Shown: positions 27,865-36,785, counted from the first letter of the stretch. The stretch is DNA of 64,000 bases from Streptomyces sp. NBC_01142 (GCF_026341125.1 NZ_JAPEOR010000001.1:2108001-2172000), one strand, 5' to 3'. Made by a program: numbers and translations. Notes: generated by a model not told the origin, from the letters alone.

Positions 27865-27938
27865 AGGTATTGCACTCCTCCGTCTTACCGAATGGACACA
27901 TTCCCTTTGCGGGATGTGCTGATGCCTGTCCGGAAGGC

Positions 27939-28574
27939 TCATGCCGCACTGTCGAGTACGGCGGAGATCCACTCCGTCAGGCTTTTACTGCTCCGCTGTG
28001 CGGCCTGTTCCCAGCGGTTGATGCGCGCCTCTTCCAGCCGCAGGCTCAGGCTGATCTCCGCCTTCCCGACCGGTGGCTCGTCCGGTGCGGAGCTGGCCTT
28101 GATCTGCCTCCGCAGCTCGCTCTTCGACCACTTCAGCCGTGCGGCGAAGTCCAGCCAGTGGTCCTGCTGGTCGTCGGGAAGGGATGCCACCTCCATATGG
28201 TGCTGGAAGGTCAGATTCTCCCGTCGGCGCTGCGGAATGAACTTGCGTGCGACCCATGCGTAGTTCCGCAGAGTCTGATAGTCGAGCAGTGTCTCTTTCA
28301 TGGCTCGTTGATATCGGTCGCGGTACTTCCGTTGGCCGAAGACGAGCCAGTCGCCGATCCACCAGGCCGACGAGTCCGACACCGCGAGAATCTGATCCCC
28401 GATGCGGCACCAGTTCTCCAGCGGCAGGTCTTCCGGGAGCCGCAGTCGCGTGCGTTCCGTGGAAGCCGACAGATCCACGGCGAAGATTCCCGTGTGCTTC
28501 TGGGCCGACGTCCCGGCGCGGTCCGCGCGACGAGCCGTGGAGGTCGGCATTCCGGTCAATACCTTGGTGTCCAT
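27939..28574 (-). CDS. LmbU-family transcriptional regulator
   Basis: A 211-residue protein resembling the LmbU/NovE/HmrB regulators of antibiotic clusters. Features are an internal WCRIGDQILAVSDSSAWWIGDWLVFG segment in two adjoining parts, a following helical region (TLRNYAWVARKF) that may bind DNA, and a basic C-terminal part. The ATG at 28574 has GGGGG 6 bases upstream. The family activates antibiotic genes and coexists with the 4-alkylproline pathway in lincomycin and hormaomycin clusters. Three palindromes matching its reported target lie in the cluster. It is probably co-transcribed with the downstream methyltransferase and tyrA. Confidence 0.85.
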   Translation of the reverse strand: MDTKVLTGMPTSTARRADRAGTSAQKHTGIFAVDLSASTERTRLRLPEDLPLENWCRIGDQILAVSDSSAWWIGDWLVFGQRKYRDRYQRAMKETLLDYQTLRNYAWVARKFIPQRRRENLTFQHHMEVASLPDDQQDHWLDFAARLKWSKSELRRQIKASSAPDEPPVGKAEISLSLRLEEARINRWEQAAQRSSKSLTEWISAVLDSAA

Positions 28575-28660
28575 CACGGAACCCCCAACGCTAGTGGGCC
28601 TCATTGAGCATGCCGAGGGGAGGCTTGATTTCAGTTGACGAGTAAACAAATGAGTGTGCG

Positions 28661-28819
28661 TCAGGAACCGCTGGACGTACCGGTCTTGGGCTGACTCCCA
28701 CCCCATCCGGAGTCGGCCACGACGGTGGTCCGGTCGGGCCGCTCGAGCGAGGTGACGGGAGCAGAAATCCCGAAGGCGACGACGGCCAGGACGGCGAACT
28801 TTCCGATGAATGTGCTCAC
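28661..28819 (-). CDS. Small secreted or membrane peptide, 52 residues
   Basis: GTG start with AGGGGG 8 bases upstream. The product has a basic residue followed by a hydrophobic segment (FAVLAVVAFGISAPVTS), like a signal peptide or single helix, and a polar tail with DSGWGG. I do not recognise a named family, although small Streptomyces proteins with a DSGWG tail are familiar. It lies 86 bases before the lmbU-like gene on the same strand and is divergent from the LuxR-type regulator. A signalling or accessory role is speculation. Confidence 0.6.
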   Translation of the reverse strand: MSTFIGKFAVLAVVAFGISAPVTSLERPDRTTVVADSGWGGSQPKTGTSSGS

Positions 28820-28933
28820 AGCAATAGCCCCCTGTTTTCGGGGAGTGGCTGAATCACTCCCGGACCTCATGCTGTCGCCGCCGGAGCCCGGCAGTAAGAA
28901 GGGAACTACTGCACGAATGTAAGCTGCATCATT

Positions 28934-29932
28934 GTGAACGATGCGCAACTATGTTCAAAACCGGATGAATGTGGCACGGTCCTGGACCTGGACCCGTGCG
29001 GGGCAGCGCTGCGGCTCTACCGGAAAGTGCTGGCCGAGGGGAGCCTGCCGACCCGGGCAAGTCGGCCCTGCCTCGCAGCGCTCCGGTTGGTGAGCGAGCG
29101 GCCCAGTGAGCCGGGCGTCGTCTATCCGGTCCCGCCGACAGCGGCCGCCGTGTCCGTCTTCCGTCCCCTCAAGGCGCAGATGGACCAGTACTGCAGAACC
29201 GAACGGTCGCTTCGAGCGGCGTTCGCGCAGTTCGACGCCGTCTACGACGAGACCAGACGTCAGGAGGAGCCGGCGTTCACTCTGCTGGTGGGGAGCACCG
29301 CCATCGGCGACACCCTGGAGGCGGCCGTGGATGCCTGCCGTGAGGAGCTGCTGACGGCCCAGCCGGGAGGCGGCCGTCCCGTGGAGCACCTGGTCGAGGC
29401 CCTGGACCGCGACATGCGGCTGCTCTCGCGGGGAACGCACCAGCGCACCATCTATCAGCACACGGTCCGCGCCCATCAGCCGACGCTGGCCTATATAGAG
29501 CAGGTCGTCGCCGCGGGCGCCGAAGTGCGCACCCTGGCCGAGGTGTTCGAGCGGGTCATCATCTGCGACCGCAAGGTGGCCTTCATCCCGGTGTCCGACG
29601 ACCGCGGCGCCGCGGCACTCGAAGTACGGCATCCGGCGGTCGTCCGCTTTCTGGCGCAGACCTTCGACCGCGACTGGGCCCGCTGCATCCCGGTGGACGA
29701 GCAGAGCGTCGCGCACAGGTCGCCGGCCGTGATATCCGATACCCAGCGTACGATCCTGCAGGCCATCGTCGCGGGGGAGACCGATGAGTCGATAGCCCGC
29801 AGGCTCGGCATGAGCCGCCGCAGCGTCGCCGTACATGTGCGCCGGGTGTCCGAGCAGTTGGGCAGCCGCAGCCGTGGCCAGCTCGGCTATCTCATCGCCA
29901 CGTCCGGGGTCCTCGACGACAACCCGGGCTGA
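28934..29932 (+). CDS. LuxR-type helix-turn-helix regulator
   Basis: A 332-residue protein from a GTG start. The N-terminal region (1-90) resembles a degenerate winged-helix, the middle part has a phospholipase-D-like or sensor-like stretch (TIYQHTVRAHQPTLAYI, IICDRKVAFIPVSDD) as in TrmB/LuxR hybrids of actinobacteria, and residues 265-325 are the LuxR DNA-binding domain (AGETDESIARRLGMSRRSVAVHVRRV). The sensing ligand is unknown. Its position inside the cluster makes it a second pathway regulator beside the LmbU-type protein. Confidence 0.8.
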   Translation: MNDAQLCSKPDECGTVLDLDPCGAALRLYRKVLAEGSLPTRASRPCLAALRLVSERPSEPGVVYPVPPTAAAVSVFRPLKAQMDQYCRTERSLRAAFAQFDAVYDETRRQEEPAFTLLVGSTAIGDTLEAAVDACREELLTAQPGGGRPVEHLVEALDRDMRLLSRGTHQRTIYQHTVRAHQPTLAYIEQVVAAGAEVRTLAEVFERVIICDRKVAFIPVSDDRGAAALEVRHPAVVRFLAQTFDRDWARCIPVDEQSVAHRSPAVISDTQRTILQAIVAGETDESIARRLGMSRRSVAVHVRRVSEQLGSRSRGQLGYLIATSGVLDDNPG

Positions 29933-29990
29933 CCCGGCAACCCGGACTGACCCGTCGTCCGCCGGCGCCGGCCGCTACCCGATCGCTCGG

Positions 29991-31184
29991 CTACCGGCGC
30001 GCCCCGGCCGCCCGCAGTGCCAGCGCTCCCGCGGCGGCCAGCCCGAGCACCGCGATGGCCCCGCCCGACAGCCGCAGCGCCCCGACCGCACCGAGGGCGG
30101 CCACCAACGGCCCCCCGAGCGCGGTGCCCAGGGGTACCGACAGCACCCGGACCGCGGAACTCGCCGCCAGTGCCTGCGGCAGCATCGCGCTGGGCGCGGA
30201 GCGCTGGAAGAGCGTGGTCGACAGGGACGAGTAGGGCGGCCAGAGCAGGCCGGCGGCCCCGAAACAGACGACCGACACGGCCGTCGGCGCACCCAGGCCC
30301 ATCGGCAGCATGAGGACGCCGAAGCCGATGACGATGCCGACGGTCGTGGGCCACAACCGCCACCGGCTCAGGAAGCCGGTGAGCACCGACCCGAGCACGG
30401 CACCGATACCGAAGGCCGTGTAGAACGCCGCCAGCACACCGGCCGAGGCGTCCAGGTCGTCCGACACATGGAGCGGCAGTGCCACATACACGGGGCCGAA
30501 GAGGAAGAAGAAGGCGAAACTCAGAGCGAGCAGCCCGGACAGCGCGGGGGTACGCCGGATCACGGCGAAGCCCGCCGTCCGCGAGGCCTTGTCCTCCTCC
30601 GGCTCGGGAACGCTGTCCTTGGGGACGGCGAAGAGGAAGGTGACCGCGAGCACCAGGAAGGTCATCGCGTCCACGGCCAGCACCGTCGCCGGGCCCCCGA
30701 AGACGATGAGGAGTGTGGCCAGCGGCGGACCCACCACCGTGGCGATCGATCCCACGCCGGAGAGCACGGCGTTCCCCGCCAGGTGATCGCGCTCCGGCAG
30801 CACTCTGGCGATCAACGTGTATATGCCCGCCTGGCCCCAGGAGTGCAGTACGGAGGAGAGCGCGAGGAGCGCGACGTAGCCCTGGATGCTGAGCACGCCG
30901 AAGGCGTGGAACACCGGGATGGCGCCCAGCGCACCCGCCCGCAACGCCGCGTCCCAGCCGGCCAGTTGGGCGGGCCTGCGGTGGCGCAGGTAGCGGCCGA
31001 GCAACAGTGCGCCCGCCGCCCCGGAAAGGGTGTAGGCAGCCGCGGCCAGCGCCACCCAGATGCCGCGGTCCGCCGCAGGCGCCAGCTCGATCGCCAGCCA
31101 GCTCACCGCCACCACGGCCATACCGTCACCCAGCGAGGAGACCGCGAATCCGGGAAGGACCCGGCGCAGCGTCGTGTGACTCAT
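29991..31184 (-). CDS. MFS efflux transporter
   Basis: A 12-helix major-facilitator protein of about 397 residues, starting its first helix at LPGFAVSSLGDGMAVVAV. The start is uncertain: in-frame codons exist at 31211, 31247, 31319 and 31364. The sequence before 31184 has atypical third-base composition and none of these starts has a good ribosome site, so I use 31184. It lacks a substrate-defining motif. As the last gene of the mbtH/gamma-GT/VOC operon, it is the likely exporter of the cluster product and may give self-protection. Confidence 0.85.
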   Translation of the reverse strand: MSHTTLRRVLPGFAVSSLGDGMAVVAVSWLAIELAPAADRGIWVALAAAAYTLSGAAGALLLGRYLRHRRPAQLAGWDAALRAGALGAIPVFHAFGVLSIQGYVALLALSSVLHSWGQAGIYTLIARVLPERDHLAGNAVLSGVGSIATVVGPPLATLLIVFGGPATVLAVDAMTFLVLAVTFLFAVPKDSVPEPEEDKASRTAGFAVIRRTPALSGLLALSFAFFFLFGPVYVALPLHVSDDLDASAGVLAAFYTAFGIGAVLGSVLTGFLSRWRLWPTTVGIVIGFGVLMLPMGLGAPTAVSVVCFGAAGLLWPPYSSLSTTLFQRSAPSAMLPQALAASSAVRVLSVPLGTALGGPLVAALGAVGALRLSGGAIAVLGLAAAGALALRAAGARR

Positions 31185-31430
31185 CACCGGCCAGTACGGC
31201 GAAGAACGCATCACACGGCTCAGGGCCAGGACCACAGGTACCTCCATCACGTCACGGAACCGACACTCACGACCCTTCCCCAGGGAACGGGACGCAAGGT
31301 GTTGCTTCTCTTTCGGCATAACTCCGCGCCGCGGGCGGACAAGGCGCATGAACGGGCACAGCAAGGAGCCGCCATGCCGGGTCCGCTGCCGGGCCCGGCA
31401 TTCGCCGGCTTCACCGGGTGGCGCTGAGGA

Positions 31431-31943
31431 TCAGGCCTGTTCGCCCGGGAGATACGTGAACTCGAATTCGAGGCCGTTGACGTCGAAGGCGTAGAAACTC
31501 TCGACGCCGTCGCTGTCGACGACGATTTCCGTGGCGACTTCCCGTCGGGTGAAGGAATGAGCTCCGGACTCGTACACCGACATCCACTTGGCCTGCCAGG
31601 AACGCAGCTCCTCGGGCGTACGCACCTCGATGCAGATGTGCTGGTACTGGTTGCTGTCGGCCGGCGGGGCCACGCCGTGCTCAGGACCGCGGGTGAAGAC
31701 GTGGAAGCGCAGTCCGCCGGCCACGAGCTCGGCCAGACCGGACAGGCCCGGCAGCCGTTCCATGCTGAGCTCGGAGAAGGTGTCGAGCGTCCACATCACA
31801 TCGGCTCCGAAGAAGTCCCGGTACCAGGCGATGCTCGCGTTCAGGTCGCCGGTCTGCACGGCGATGTGGTGGAGGCTCAGCCTCGCCGGCTCCGCCGGTG
31901 TCCCGGGGGGTTCCATGACGGCGGTCATCGGTGCGTCGGACAT
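31431..31943 (-). CDS. Single-domain VOC dioxygenase, LmbB1-like (L-DOPA 2,3-dioxygenase)
   Basis: A 170-residue VOC protein with possible metal ligands in LHHIAVQ, YQHICIEV and the glutamate of GLEFEFTYLP, the His-His-Glu set of type-I extradiol enzymes. Size and ligand set fit LmbB1/HrmF-type DOPA 2,3-dioxygenases, which open the DOPA ring to form the dihydropyrrole precursor of 4-alkylprolines. Position also fits: directly downstream of a LmbA-like gamma-glutamyltransferase, in the same operon as MbtH and the exporter. A generic VOC role cannot be ruled out from residues alone. Confidence 0.65.
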   Translation of the reverse strand: MSDAPMTAVMEPPGTPAEPARLSLHHIAVQTGDLNASIAWYRDFFGADVMWTLDTFSELSMERLPGLSGLAELVAGGLRFHVFTRGPEHGVAPPADSNQYQHICIEVRTPEELRSWQAKWMSVYESGAHSFTRREVATEIVVDSDGVESFYAFDVNGLEFEFTYLPGEQA

Positions 31944-31970
31944 GTCGGTCTCCCAGTTCCTGTGGTCGGA

Positions 31971-33770
31971 TCAGCGGCACGCGGCGTACGTCTGACGGCC
32001 GCGCGGACTGGCGGCCGCGCGCAGCAGGCCGGCCTCCTCGTCCACCGCGACGGCGCAGACCTTGCCGAGCGAGTACTCGGCCGCCAGTTCCACGTCGTGT
32101 CCTCGCGCGCGCAGATCCTCGATGACCTCCGGATCGCAGTTGCGCTCGACGGCAAGCACCTTCGGCCGCGATTCGTGCGGGGTGAACGAGGCGGAGAAAT
32201 GGTCGGTGTGGAAGGCGAGCGTCTCCGTCGCGGCCTGCAGTCCGAGGCCGAAGTCCACGGCGGCGAGGAAGAACTCCAGGGTCCACTGGTCCTGGCGGTC
32301 GCCGCCGGGCGTACCGAACGCCATGGCCGGCTTTCCGTCCTTGAGCACCAGGCTCGGGCTCAGGGTGGTGCGCGGACGACGGCCGGGGCCGACGGAGTTG
32401 GGGTGGCCTTCCTGGAGGGTCATCGTCTGGCCGCGCGTGCCGAGGGAGAGACCGAGGCCCGGAACGACCGGGGAGCTCTTGAGCCAGCCTCCGCTGGGCA
32501 CGGCGGCGACGAGGTTGCCGAAGCGGTCGGCCACCACGATCGTGCAGGTGTCGTTGCGGGCGGCGGTGGCCTTGACGACGGTGGGAAGACCGTTGGCGAG
32601 CTGGGACATCCAGCTTCCGTCTGCGACCGGCCAGTCCACGTCCGAATGCTCGGGCACGAAGGGCGTCCGGCCCCCCGGCGAGCCCGGCCGCAGCACCTCG
32701 GCAGCCTTGTCCTCCACCAGGGCGCGGCGGGCTGCGGTGTACTCGCGGCTCAGCAGGATGTCGAGGGGGACGTCGCTGTGGTCCGGGTCGCCGTACCAGG
32801 CCTCGCGGTCGGCGAAGGCGAGCTTGGCACACTCGGTGACGGTGTGGATGTACTCCGCGCTTCCCAGCCCCATGCTCCTCAGGTCGAAACCGTCCAGGAG
32901 CGCCAACTGCTGGAGGAAGACCGGGCTCTGTGACCAGGGGCCGGGCTTGTGGACCGTGAGATCGCGGTACTGGAGACTGCTCGGGCTCTCGACCGTGGCC
33001 CGCCAGTCCGCCAGGTCCTGCCCGGTCAACAGGCCCTTGTGATGCCGGCCCGTGGCGTCCAGGACAGGGGTCGAGGAGACGAAGCTGTCGATGGCCTCCG
33101 CCACGAACCCCTGGTAGAAGGCCCTCTCGGCGGCAGCGATCTGGGCTTCCCGGCCACCGGAGGCGGCAGTGGCCTCGTGGAGGAGCCGCTTGTAGGTGGC
33201 GGCGAGCGCGGGCATACGGAAGAGGGAACCGGCCTTGGGAGGACGCCCGTTCGGCAGGTAGACCCGCCCGGACTCGGCCCACTCCGTCTCGAAGAGCGGC
33301 GCCAGCACCTCAATGGCGTCGGCGGCACCGGCCAGCAGGGGGAAGCCGTTCTCGGCGTAACCGATGGCGTGGTCGAGAATGTCGGCGAGCGGCAGAGTGC
33401 CGTGCTCGGACAGCATCCGCATCCAGGCGCCGAAGGCTCCCGGCACCACGGCGGGCAGCAGACCCGAGCCCGGTATGTGGCGCAGCCCCAGCGACCGGAA
33501 GTGATCGATGGTGGCGGCCTGCGGCATCGGCCCCTGCCCGCACACGACCTGCACGGATTGGGTGACCGCCGAGTACGAGATGATCGGCACGTCGCCGCCG
33601 AGGCCGTTGAAGTGCGGCTCCACCACCTGCAGGACGAAACCCGCGGCCGCGGCGGCGTCGAAGGCGTTTCCGCCCTTTTCGAGAACTGACATGGCGGCCG
33701 CCGACGACAGCCAATGCGTGGAGGAAACGGCTCCGAATGTGCCGCTCAATTCCGGCCTGCCCGCGTTCAC
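31971..33770 (-). CDS. Gamma-glutamyltransferase homologue, LmbA-like
   Basis: A 599-residue Ntn-hydrolase precursor. The GTG at 33770 just follows the mbtH stop and gives an N-terminus that leads straight into the conserved SSAAAMSVLEKGGNAFDAA block. Autocleavage should occur before Thr408 in NDTCTIVVAD, producing large and small subunits; the later GRRPRTTLSPSLV and GTPGGDRQ blocks belong to the small subunit. Classical enzymes act on glutathione, whereas the LmbA/HrmD group is reported to cleave a C-C bond in the alkylproline pathway. Its context, with LmbB1-like and LmbB2-like genes and a LmbU-type box upstream of the operon, favours the latter role. Confidence 0.85.
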   Translation of the reverse strand: MNAGRPELSGTFGAVSSTHWLSSAAAMSVLEKGGNAFDAAAAAGFVLQVVEPHFNGLGGDVPIISYSAVTQSVQVVCGQGPMPQAATIDHFRSLGLRHIPGSGLLPAVVPGAFGAWMRMLSEHGTLPLADILDHAIGYAENGFPLLAGAADAIEVLAPLFETEWAESGRVYLPNGRPPKAGSLFRMPALAATYKRLLHEATAASGGREAQIAAAERAFYQGFVAEAIDSFVSSTPVLDATGRHHKGLLTGQDLADWRATVESPSSLQYRDLTVHKPGPWSQSPVFLQQLALLDGFDLRSMGLGSAEYIHTVTECAKLAFADREAWYGDPDHSDVPLDILLSREYTAARRALVEDKAAEVLRPGSPGGRTPFVPEHSDVDWPVADGSWMSQLANGLPTVVKATAARNDTCTIVVADRFGNLVAAVPSGGWLKSSPVVPGLGLSLGTRGQTMTLQEGHPNSVGPGRRPRTTLSPSLVLKDGKPAMAFGTPGGDRQDQWTLEFFLAAVDFGLGLQAATETLAFHTDHFSASFTPHESRPKVLAVERNCDPEVIEDLRARGHDVELAAEYSLGKVCAVAVDEEAGLLRAAASPRGRQTYAACR

Positions 33771-33771
33771 T

Positions 33772-34002
33772 TCACATACCGCCCTTTGCGTCGTCGACCG
33801 CGCCCATGGCGACCACAAGGCTCTTCGGCCTCATATCGGTCCAGTTGGATTCAATGTAGTCGAGGCAATCCTGGCGAATGCCCTTGTGGACGACGCTCCA
33901 CCCCTCCGGGACGTCGGCGAAGTCAGGCCAAAGGGAATGCTGGTTCTCGTCGTTGGTGAGCACGAGATAACTGCCTTCCTCGTCCTCGAACGGGTTGCTC
34001 AT
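33772..34002 (-). CDS. mbtH: MbtH-like NRPS accessory protein
   Basis: A 76-residue protein with the family signature [17 protein letters not shown]...HSLWP...VPEGW, then the conserved WTDMRP near the end. MbtH-like proteins bind A domains and are needed for their folding or activity. The third of three adjacent in-frame starts (GTG-ATG-ATG) is best spaced from GGAGG. It is the first gene of an operon with the LmbA-like, LmbB1-like and exporter genes, and is divergent from the aminotransferase. Confidence 0.95.
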   Translation of the reverse strand: MSNPFEDEEGSYLVLTNDENQHSLWPDFADVPEGWSVVHKGIRQDCLDYIESNWTDMRPKSLVVAMGAVDDAKGGM

Positions 34003-34030
34003 CATCACCCTCCATTGATTCTTGGTTCGT

Positions 34031-34042
34031 CTCGCCGGCGGG
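34031..34042. promoter_or_regulatory. LmbU-type box (CTCGCCGGCGGG) between mbtH and ilvE
   Basis: 11 of 12 positions match the perfect palindrome at 24268, with identical TCGT on the left (TTCGTCTCGCCGGCGGGACA). It is 29 bases upstream of mbtH and 55 bases upstream of the divergent aminotransferase start. Confidence 0.65.
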
Positions 34043-34096
34043 ACACGACGCTACCCTGACCCATGCCCATTTCCGGCCGACAGCTGAGGTGAGATC

Positions 34097-35194
34097 ATGG
34101 AGAATACGAATCCGACCATTTTCGAGACACGTCCTGTGAGATACCGGGTGCCCGCGGACGTGCGGACGGAGCGCATGGCGGATCCGCTGTTCGGGACGGT
34201 GTTCACCGAGCACATGGCAGGCGTCCGTTACGTCGAGGGGAAGGGCTGGCACGACGCCCGCATCCAGCCCTTCGGCCCGATCCCGATGTCACCGGCGACC
34301 GCTGCACTGCATTACGGCCAGGAGATATTCGAGGGGCTCAAGGCCTATCGCACGCCGGACGGTTCTGCACAGCTGTTCCGGCCCGAGGCGAACGCACGGC
34401 GTTTCCAAAATTCCGCCGCGCGGCTCTCCATGCCGGAACTTCCCGAGGACATCTTCCTCACCGCGCTGCGTGAACTGGTCGCGGTGGACAGGGAATGGCT
34501 GCCGAGCGCACCGGGCACGAGTCTGTATCTGCGGCCGTTCCAGATAGCCACGGAGGAGTACCTCGGTGTGCGTCCGGCCGTGGAGTATCTCTTCGGTGTG
34601 ATCGCCTGCCCCGTCGGCGCTTCCTTCCCCGGTGGTGAGGCTCCCCTCACGATCTGGGTCTCGGACACGTACACCCGGGCGGCAACCGGAGGCACCGGCG
34701 CGGCCAAATGCGCGGGCAACTACGCTGCTTCGATGGCGGCCCACAGGCAGGCGCGCGACGCGGGCTGCGAGCAGGTGGTCTTCCTGGACGCCGTGGAACG
34801 GCGCTACGTGGAAGAGCTGGGCGGCATGAACCTGTTCTTCGTCTTCGACGACGGGACCCTGCTCACCCCGCCGCTCGGCGGGACGATTCTGCCCGGCATC
34901 ACGCGCGATTCGGTCATGACGCTTGCCGGGGACGCCGGGCACCGCGTCGTCGAGCGGCCCTATTCGCTCGCCGAGTGGCGCGCCGACGCCGCGGACGGGC
35001 GACTGCGCGAGGTCTTCGCCTGCGGCACCGCCGCGGTCATCACCCCGGTTGGCACGGTCCGCTCGGCCGAAGGGGAGTTCACCATCAGCGGGGGTACGGC
35101 CGGGCCCGTCACCGAGAAGCTGCGGTCCACGCTCACGGATATCCAGTACGGACGCACGGCGGACCCGTACGGCTGGACCCGGCGGCTCGACTGA
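34097..35194 (+). CDS. ilvE: Branched-chain (class IV) aminotransferase
   Basis: A 365-residue PLP enzyme. Lys204 in GTGAAKCAGNYAAS is the expected Schiff-base lysine; EIFEGLKAYR, EELGGMNLFFV and PPLGGTILPGITRDS are typical IlvE blocks. The family moves amino groups between glutamate and branched-chain 2-oxoacids, and some members accept aromatic ones. In this cluster it may transaminate the product of the MppJ/SgvM-like methyltransferase to give a beta-methylated amino acid. It is transcribed divergently from mbtH off a promoter with the LmbU-type box and is followed by a strong hairpin. Confidence 0.9.
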   Translation: MENTNPTIFETRPVRYRVPADVRTERMADPLFGTVFTEHMAGVRYVEGKGWHDARIQPFGPIPMSPATAALHYGQEIFEGLKAYRTPDGSAQLFRPEANARRFQNSAARLSMPELPEDIFLTALRELVAVDREWLPSAPGTSLYLRPFQIATEEYLGVRPAVEYLFGVIACPVGASFPGGEAPLTIWVSDTYTRAATGGTGAAKCAGNYAASMAAHRQARDAGCEQVVFLDAVERRYVEELGGMNLFFVFDDGTLLTPPLGGTILPGITRDSVMTLAGDAGHRVVERPYSLAEWRADAADGRLREVFACGTAAVITPVGTVRSAEGEFTISGGTAGPVTEKLRSTLTDIQYGRTADPYGWTRRLD

Positions 35195-35240
35195 GGGGTG
35201 CTCTGCCCCTTGTACGGATACCGGCCGCCGCACGCCACGC

Positions 35241-35276
35241 GGGGCTGCCGCACGCAGTGTCGCGTGCGGCAGCCCC
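35241..35276. terminator. Bidirectional terminator between ilvE and cupin gene
   Basis: A perfect 15-bp stem (GGGGCTGCCGCACGC, 35241-35255, pairing with 35262-35276) with a 6-base loop between convergent stop codons. Confidence 0.75.
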
Positions 35277-35286
35277 GGTACGTGCG

Positions 35287-35706
35287 TCAGCTGTTCGCCA
35301 CGGCCACGGACGTGTCACCGGTGAGCAGCACACCCAGGCAGTAGCTGCCGGGTTCCGCCTTCTTCGTGACGAAGTGGTGGACCGTTCCCGCCGGAATGAG
35401 CATCGTCGCGGGGGAGGCGAGTTCGTAGTGCTCCCCGTCGGCGATGACGTCGATCACCGCGCCGCCCGGCGCCGGCGACATCAGCACATAGATCTCGGGC
35501 ACCTCGTGCGTGTGGGGCGCCGCCACCGGCTTGCCGACCTTGTCGCTGATCTCACCGCCGGCGATCTCGATGGGCTGGCCGCCGAGCATCTCCTTGGTCA
35601 GGAAGAACGGCGTCTGCCCGTAATGGCCCGGGATCTGCTGGAAGACGGGCAGATCCCGCTCCACAAGGGGGGTCGGAGCGGATGCTTCGACGGTTCGGGA
35701 TGTCAT
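35287..35706 (-). CDS. Single-domain cupin protein
   Basis: A 139-residue cupin. Motif 1 is read as APHTHEVPEIYVLMSPAPGG (two His and one Glu as metal ligands) and motif 2 as PATMLIPAGTVHHF (one His). All four usual metal ligands are therefore present. Cupins of this size are dioxygenases, isomerases or decarboxylases, or bind small molecules. It is 20 bases downstream of the MppJ-like methyltransferase, in the same operon as the LmbB2-like gene, so a step on a keto-acid or an alkylproline intermediate is likely. It is one of the candidates for a missing isomerase step. Confidence 0.75.
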   Translation of the reverse strand: MTSRTVEASAPTPLVERDLPVFQQIPGHYGQTPFFLTKEMLGGQPIEIAGGEISDKVGKPVAAPHTHEVPEIYVLMSPAPGGAVIDVIADGEHYELASPATMLIPAGTVHHFVTKKAEPGSYCLGVLLTGDTSVAVANS

Positions 35707-35726
35707 GGCTGTCTCCTGGGATCGCT

Positions 35727-36740
35727 CTACGCGGGGGTGAGCCGGTAGATGAAGCTGAAGGCCGGAAGGTCGATCATTCGGCGGTCGGCGATGCGCCAGC
35801 CGCTCTCCTCCAGTACGGACGACCACTCGTCGAGGGTGGGGATGTACTGGTCCATCACCGTGTGCACGGTCTCGAATCCCAGGGTGAACATGGGGTGTCC
35901 GGGACCGTCGACACCCGTGGAGCGGCAGGTGTCGCCGATGATGAGGTTCTTGGCGTTCGGGAAACTCTCGCGCAGCCGGCGCAGCATCGTGACGGCGTTC
36001 TCGCGCGGCCAGAAGTCGTGTCCCATGAGGAAGCACGTCACCAGGTCCACGGCCGCGTACTCGTCGCGCGGTGCCAGGTTCAGGACGTCGTCCTGCACCA
36101 GGGAGATCCGGTCCTCCATGCCCGCCTCGGCGATCGCCTCCTTGGACACGGTGATCGCGCCGGCGGCGACGTCGATACCGATGCCCCGGATCTGAGGCAT
36201 CTGGTCGGCCAGCATGATGAGACGGTCCGAGCTGCCGCAGCCCAGGTCCGCCACGGTGGCGCAGTCCACGCCCTGGAGCAGCTCGCGAAACGGCGGGTCG
36301 AAGAAGGTCCGCGCGATGTTGCGGCACGCGACGCTGATGGCGCGGGAGTCGCGCCGTACGAAGTCGCCCTGCCTGTCCGCCTCGAGCACCTTGGCCGGCA
36401 GGGTCGTCAGCAGCTCACCGCAGCCGCGTGTCAGCCAGTAGAAGAAGCCCTTGGTGCGGTAGGCACTCTCGAAGCCGACATCCGTGGTCGCCGCAGTCCT
36501 CGCGGGGCCGAGCGTCACGATCCGCCGGGAGGAGAGCGCGACCAGAATGGCGCGCACCACGTCCGGATGAGCTCTCGAGGCCGCCGAGAACTCGTCTATG
36601 CCGACCCGGCCGGCCCGCTCCAGCTCGTCGAGGAGGCCGATCTCCCAGGCCGCGCTGACCGCGGCCGATGCGATGGCTCCGTTGAACGTGTCGGCGCAGT
36701 ACTGCGCCTCGTCGGAAAGCTGTTGTTCGGCAGTACCCAT
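35727..36740 (-). CDS. 2-oxoacid C3-methyltransferase, MppJ/SgvM family
   Basis: A 337-residue SAM methyltransferase with motif I VADLGCGSSDRL. The segment DLVTCFLMGHDFWPREN is nearly the same as I recall for MppJ, the phenylpyruvate beta-methyltransferase of mannopeptimycin biosynthesis. The two His that bind iron there (recalled as 243 and 295) correspond to His241 and His293 here, with the same spacing of 52. The family methylates the beta-carbon of phenylpyruvate, or of 4-methyl-2-oxovalerate in SgvM. With the nearby IlvE it would give a beta-methyl amino acid; the substrate (aromatic, branched or a pathway intermediate) is open. The gene lies 45 bases after the LmbB2-like gene. Confidence 0.85.
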   Translation of the reverse strand: MGTAEQQLSDEAQYCADTFNGAIASAAVSAAWEIGLLDELERAGRVGIDEFSAASRAHPDVVRAILVALSSRRIVTLGPARTAATTDVGFESAYRTKGFFYWLTRGCGELLTTLPAKVLEADRQGDFVRRDSRAISVACRNIARTFFDPPFRELLQGVDCATVADLGCGSSDRLIMLADQMPQIRGIGIDVAAGAITVSKEAIAEAGMEDRISLVQDDVLNLAPRDEYAAVDLVTCFLMGHDFWPRENAVTMLRRLRESFPNAKNLIIGDTCRSTGVDGPGHPMFTLGFETVHTVMDQYIPTLDEWSSVLEESGWRIADRRMIDLPAFSFIYRLTPA

Positions 36741-36785
36741 GGGAACACCTACCTTTGAATTTCACGGCTCGGAAAGCACGGCCGG

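Noticed and set aside
25639..28263. Plus-strand ORF of 874 codons over the tyrA and methyltransferase genes
   Set aside because: No domain content and opposite two clear enzyme frames.
29835..31427. Plus-strand ORF of 530 codons opposite the MFS gene
   Set aside because: Gln/Arg/His-rich shadow; the minus frame shows 12 hydrophobic helices.
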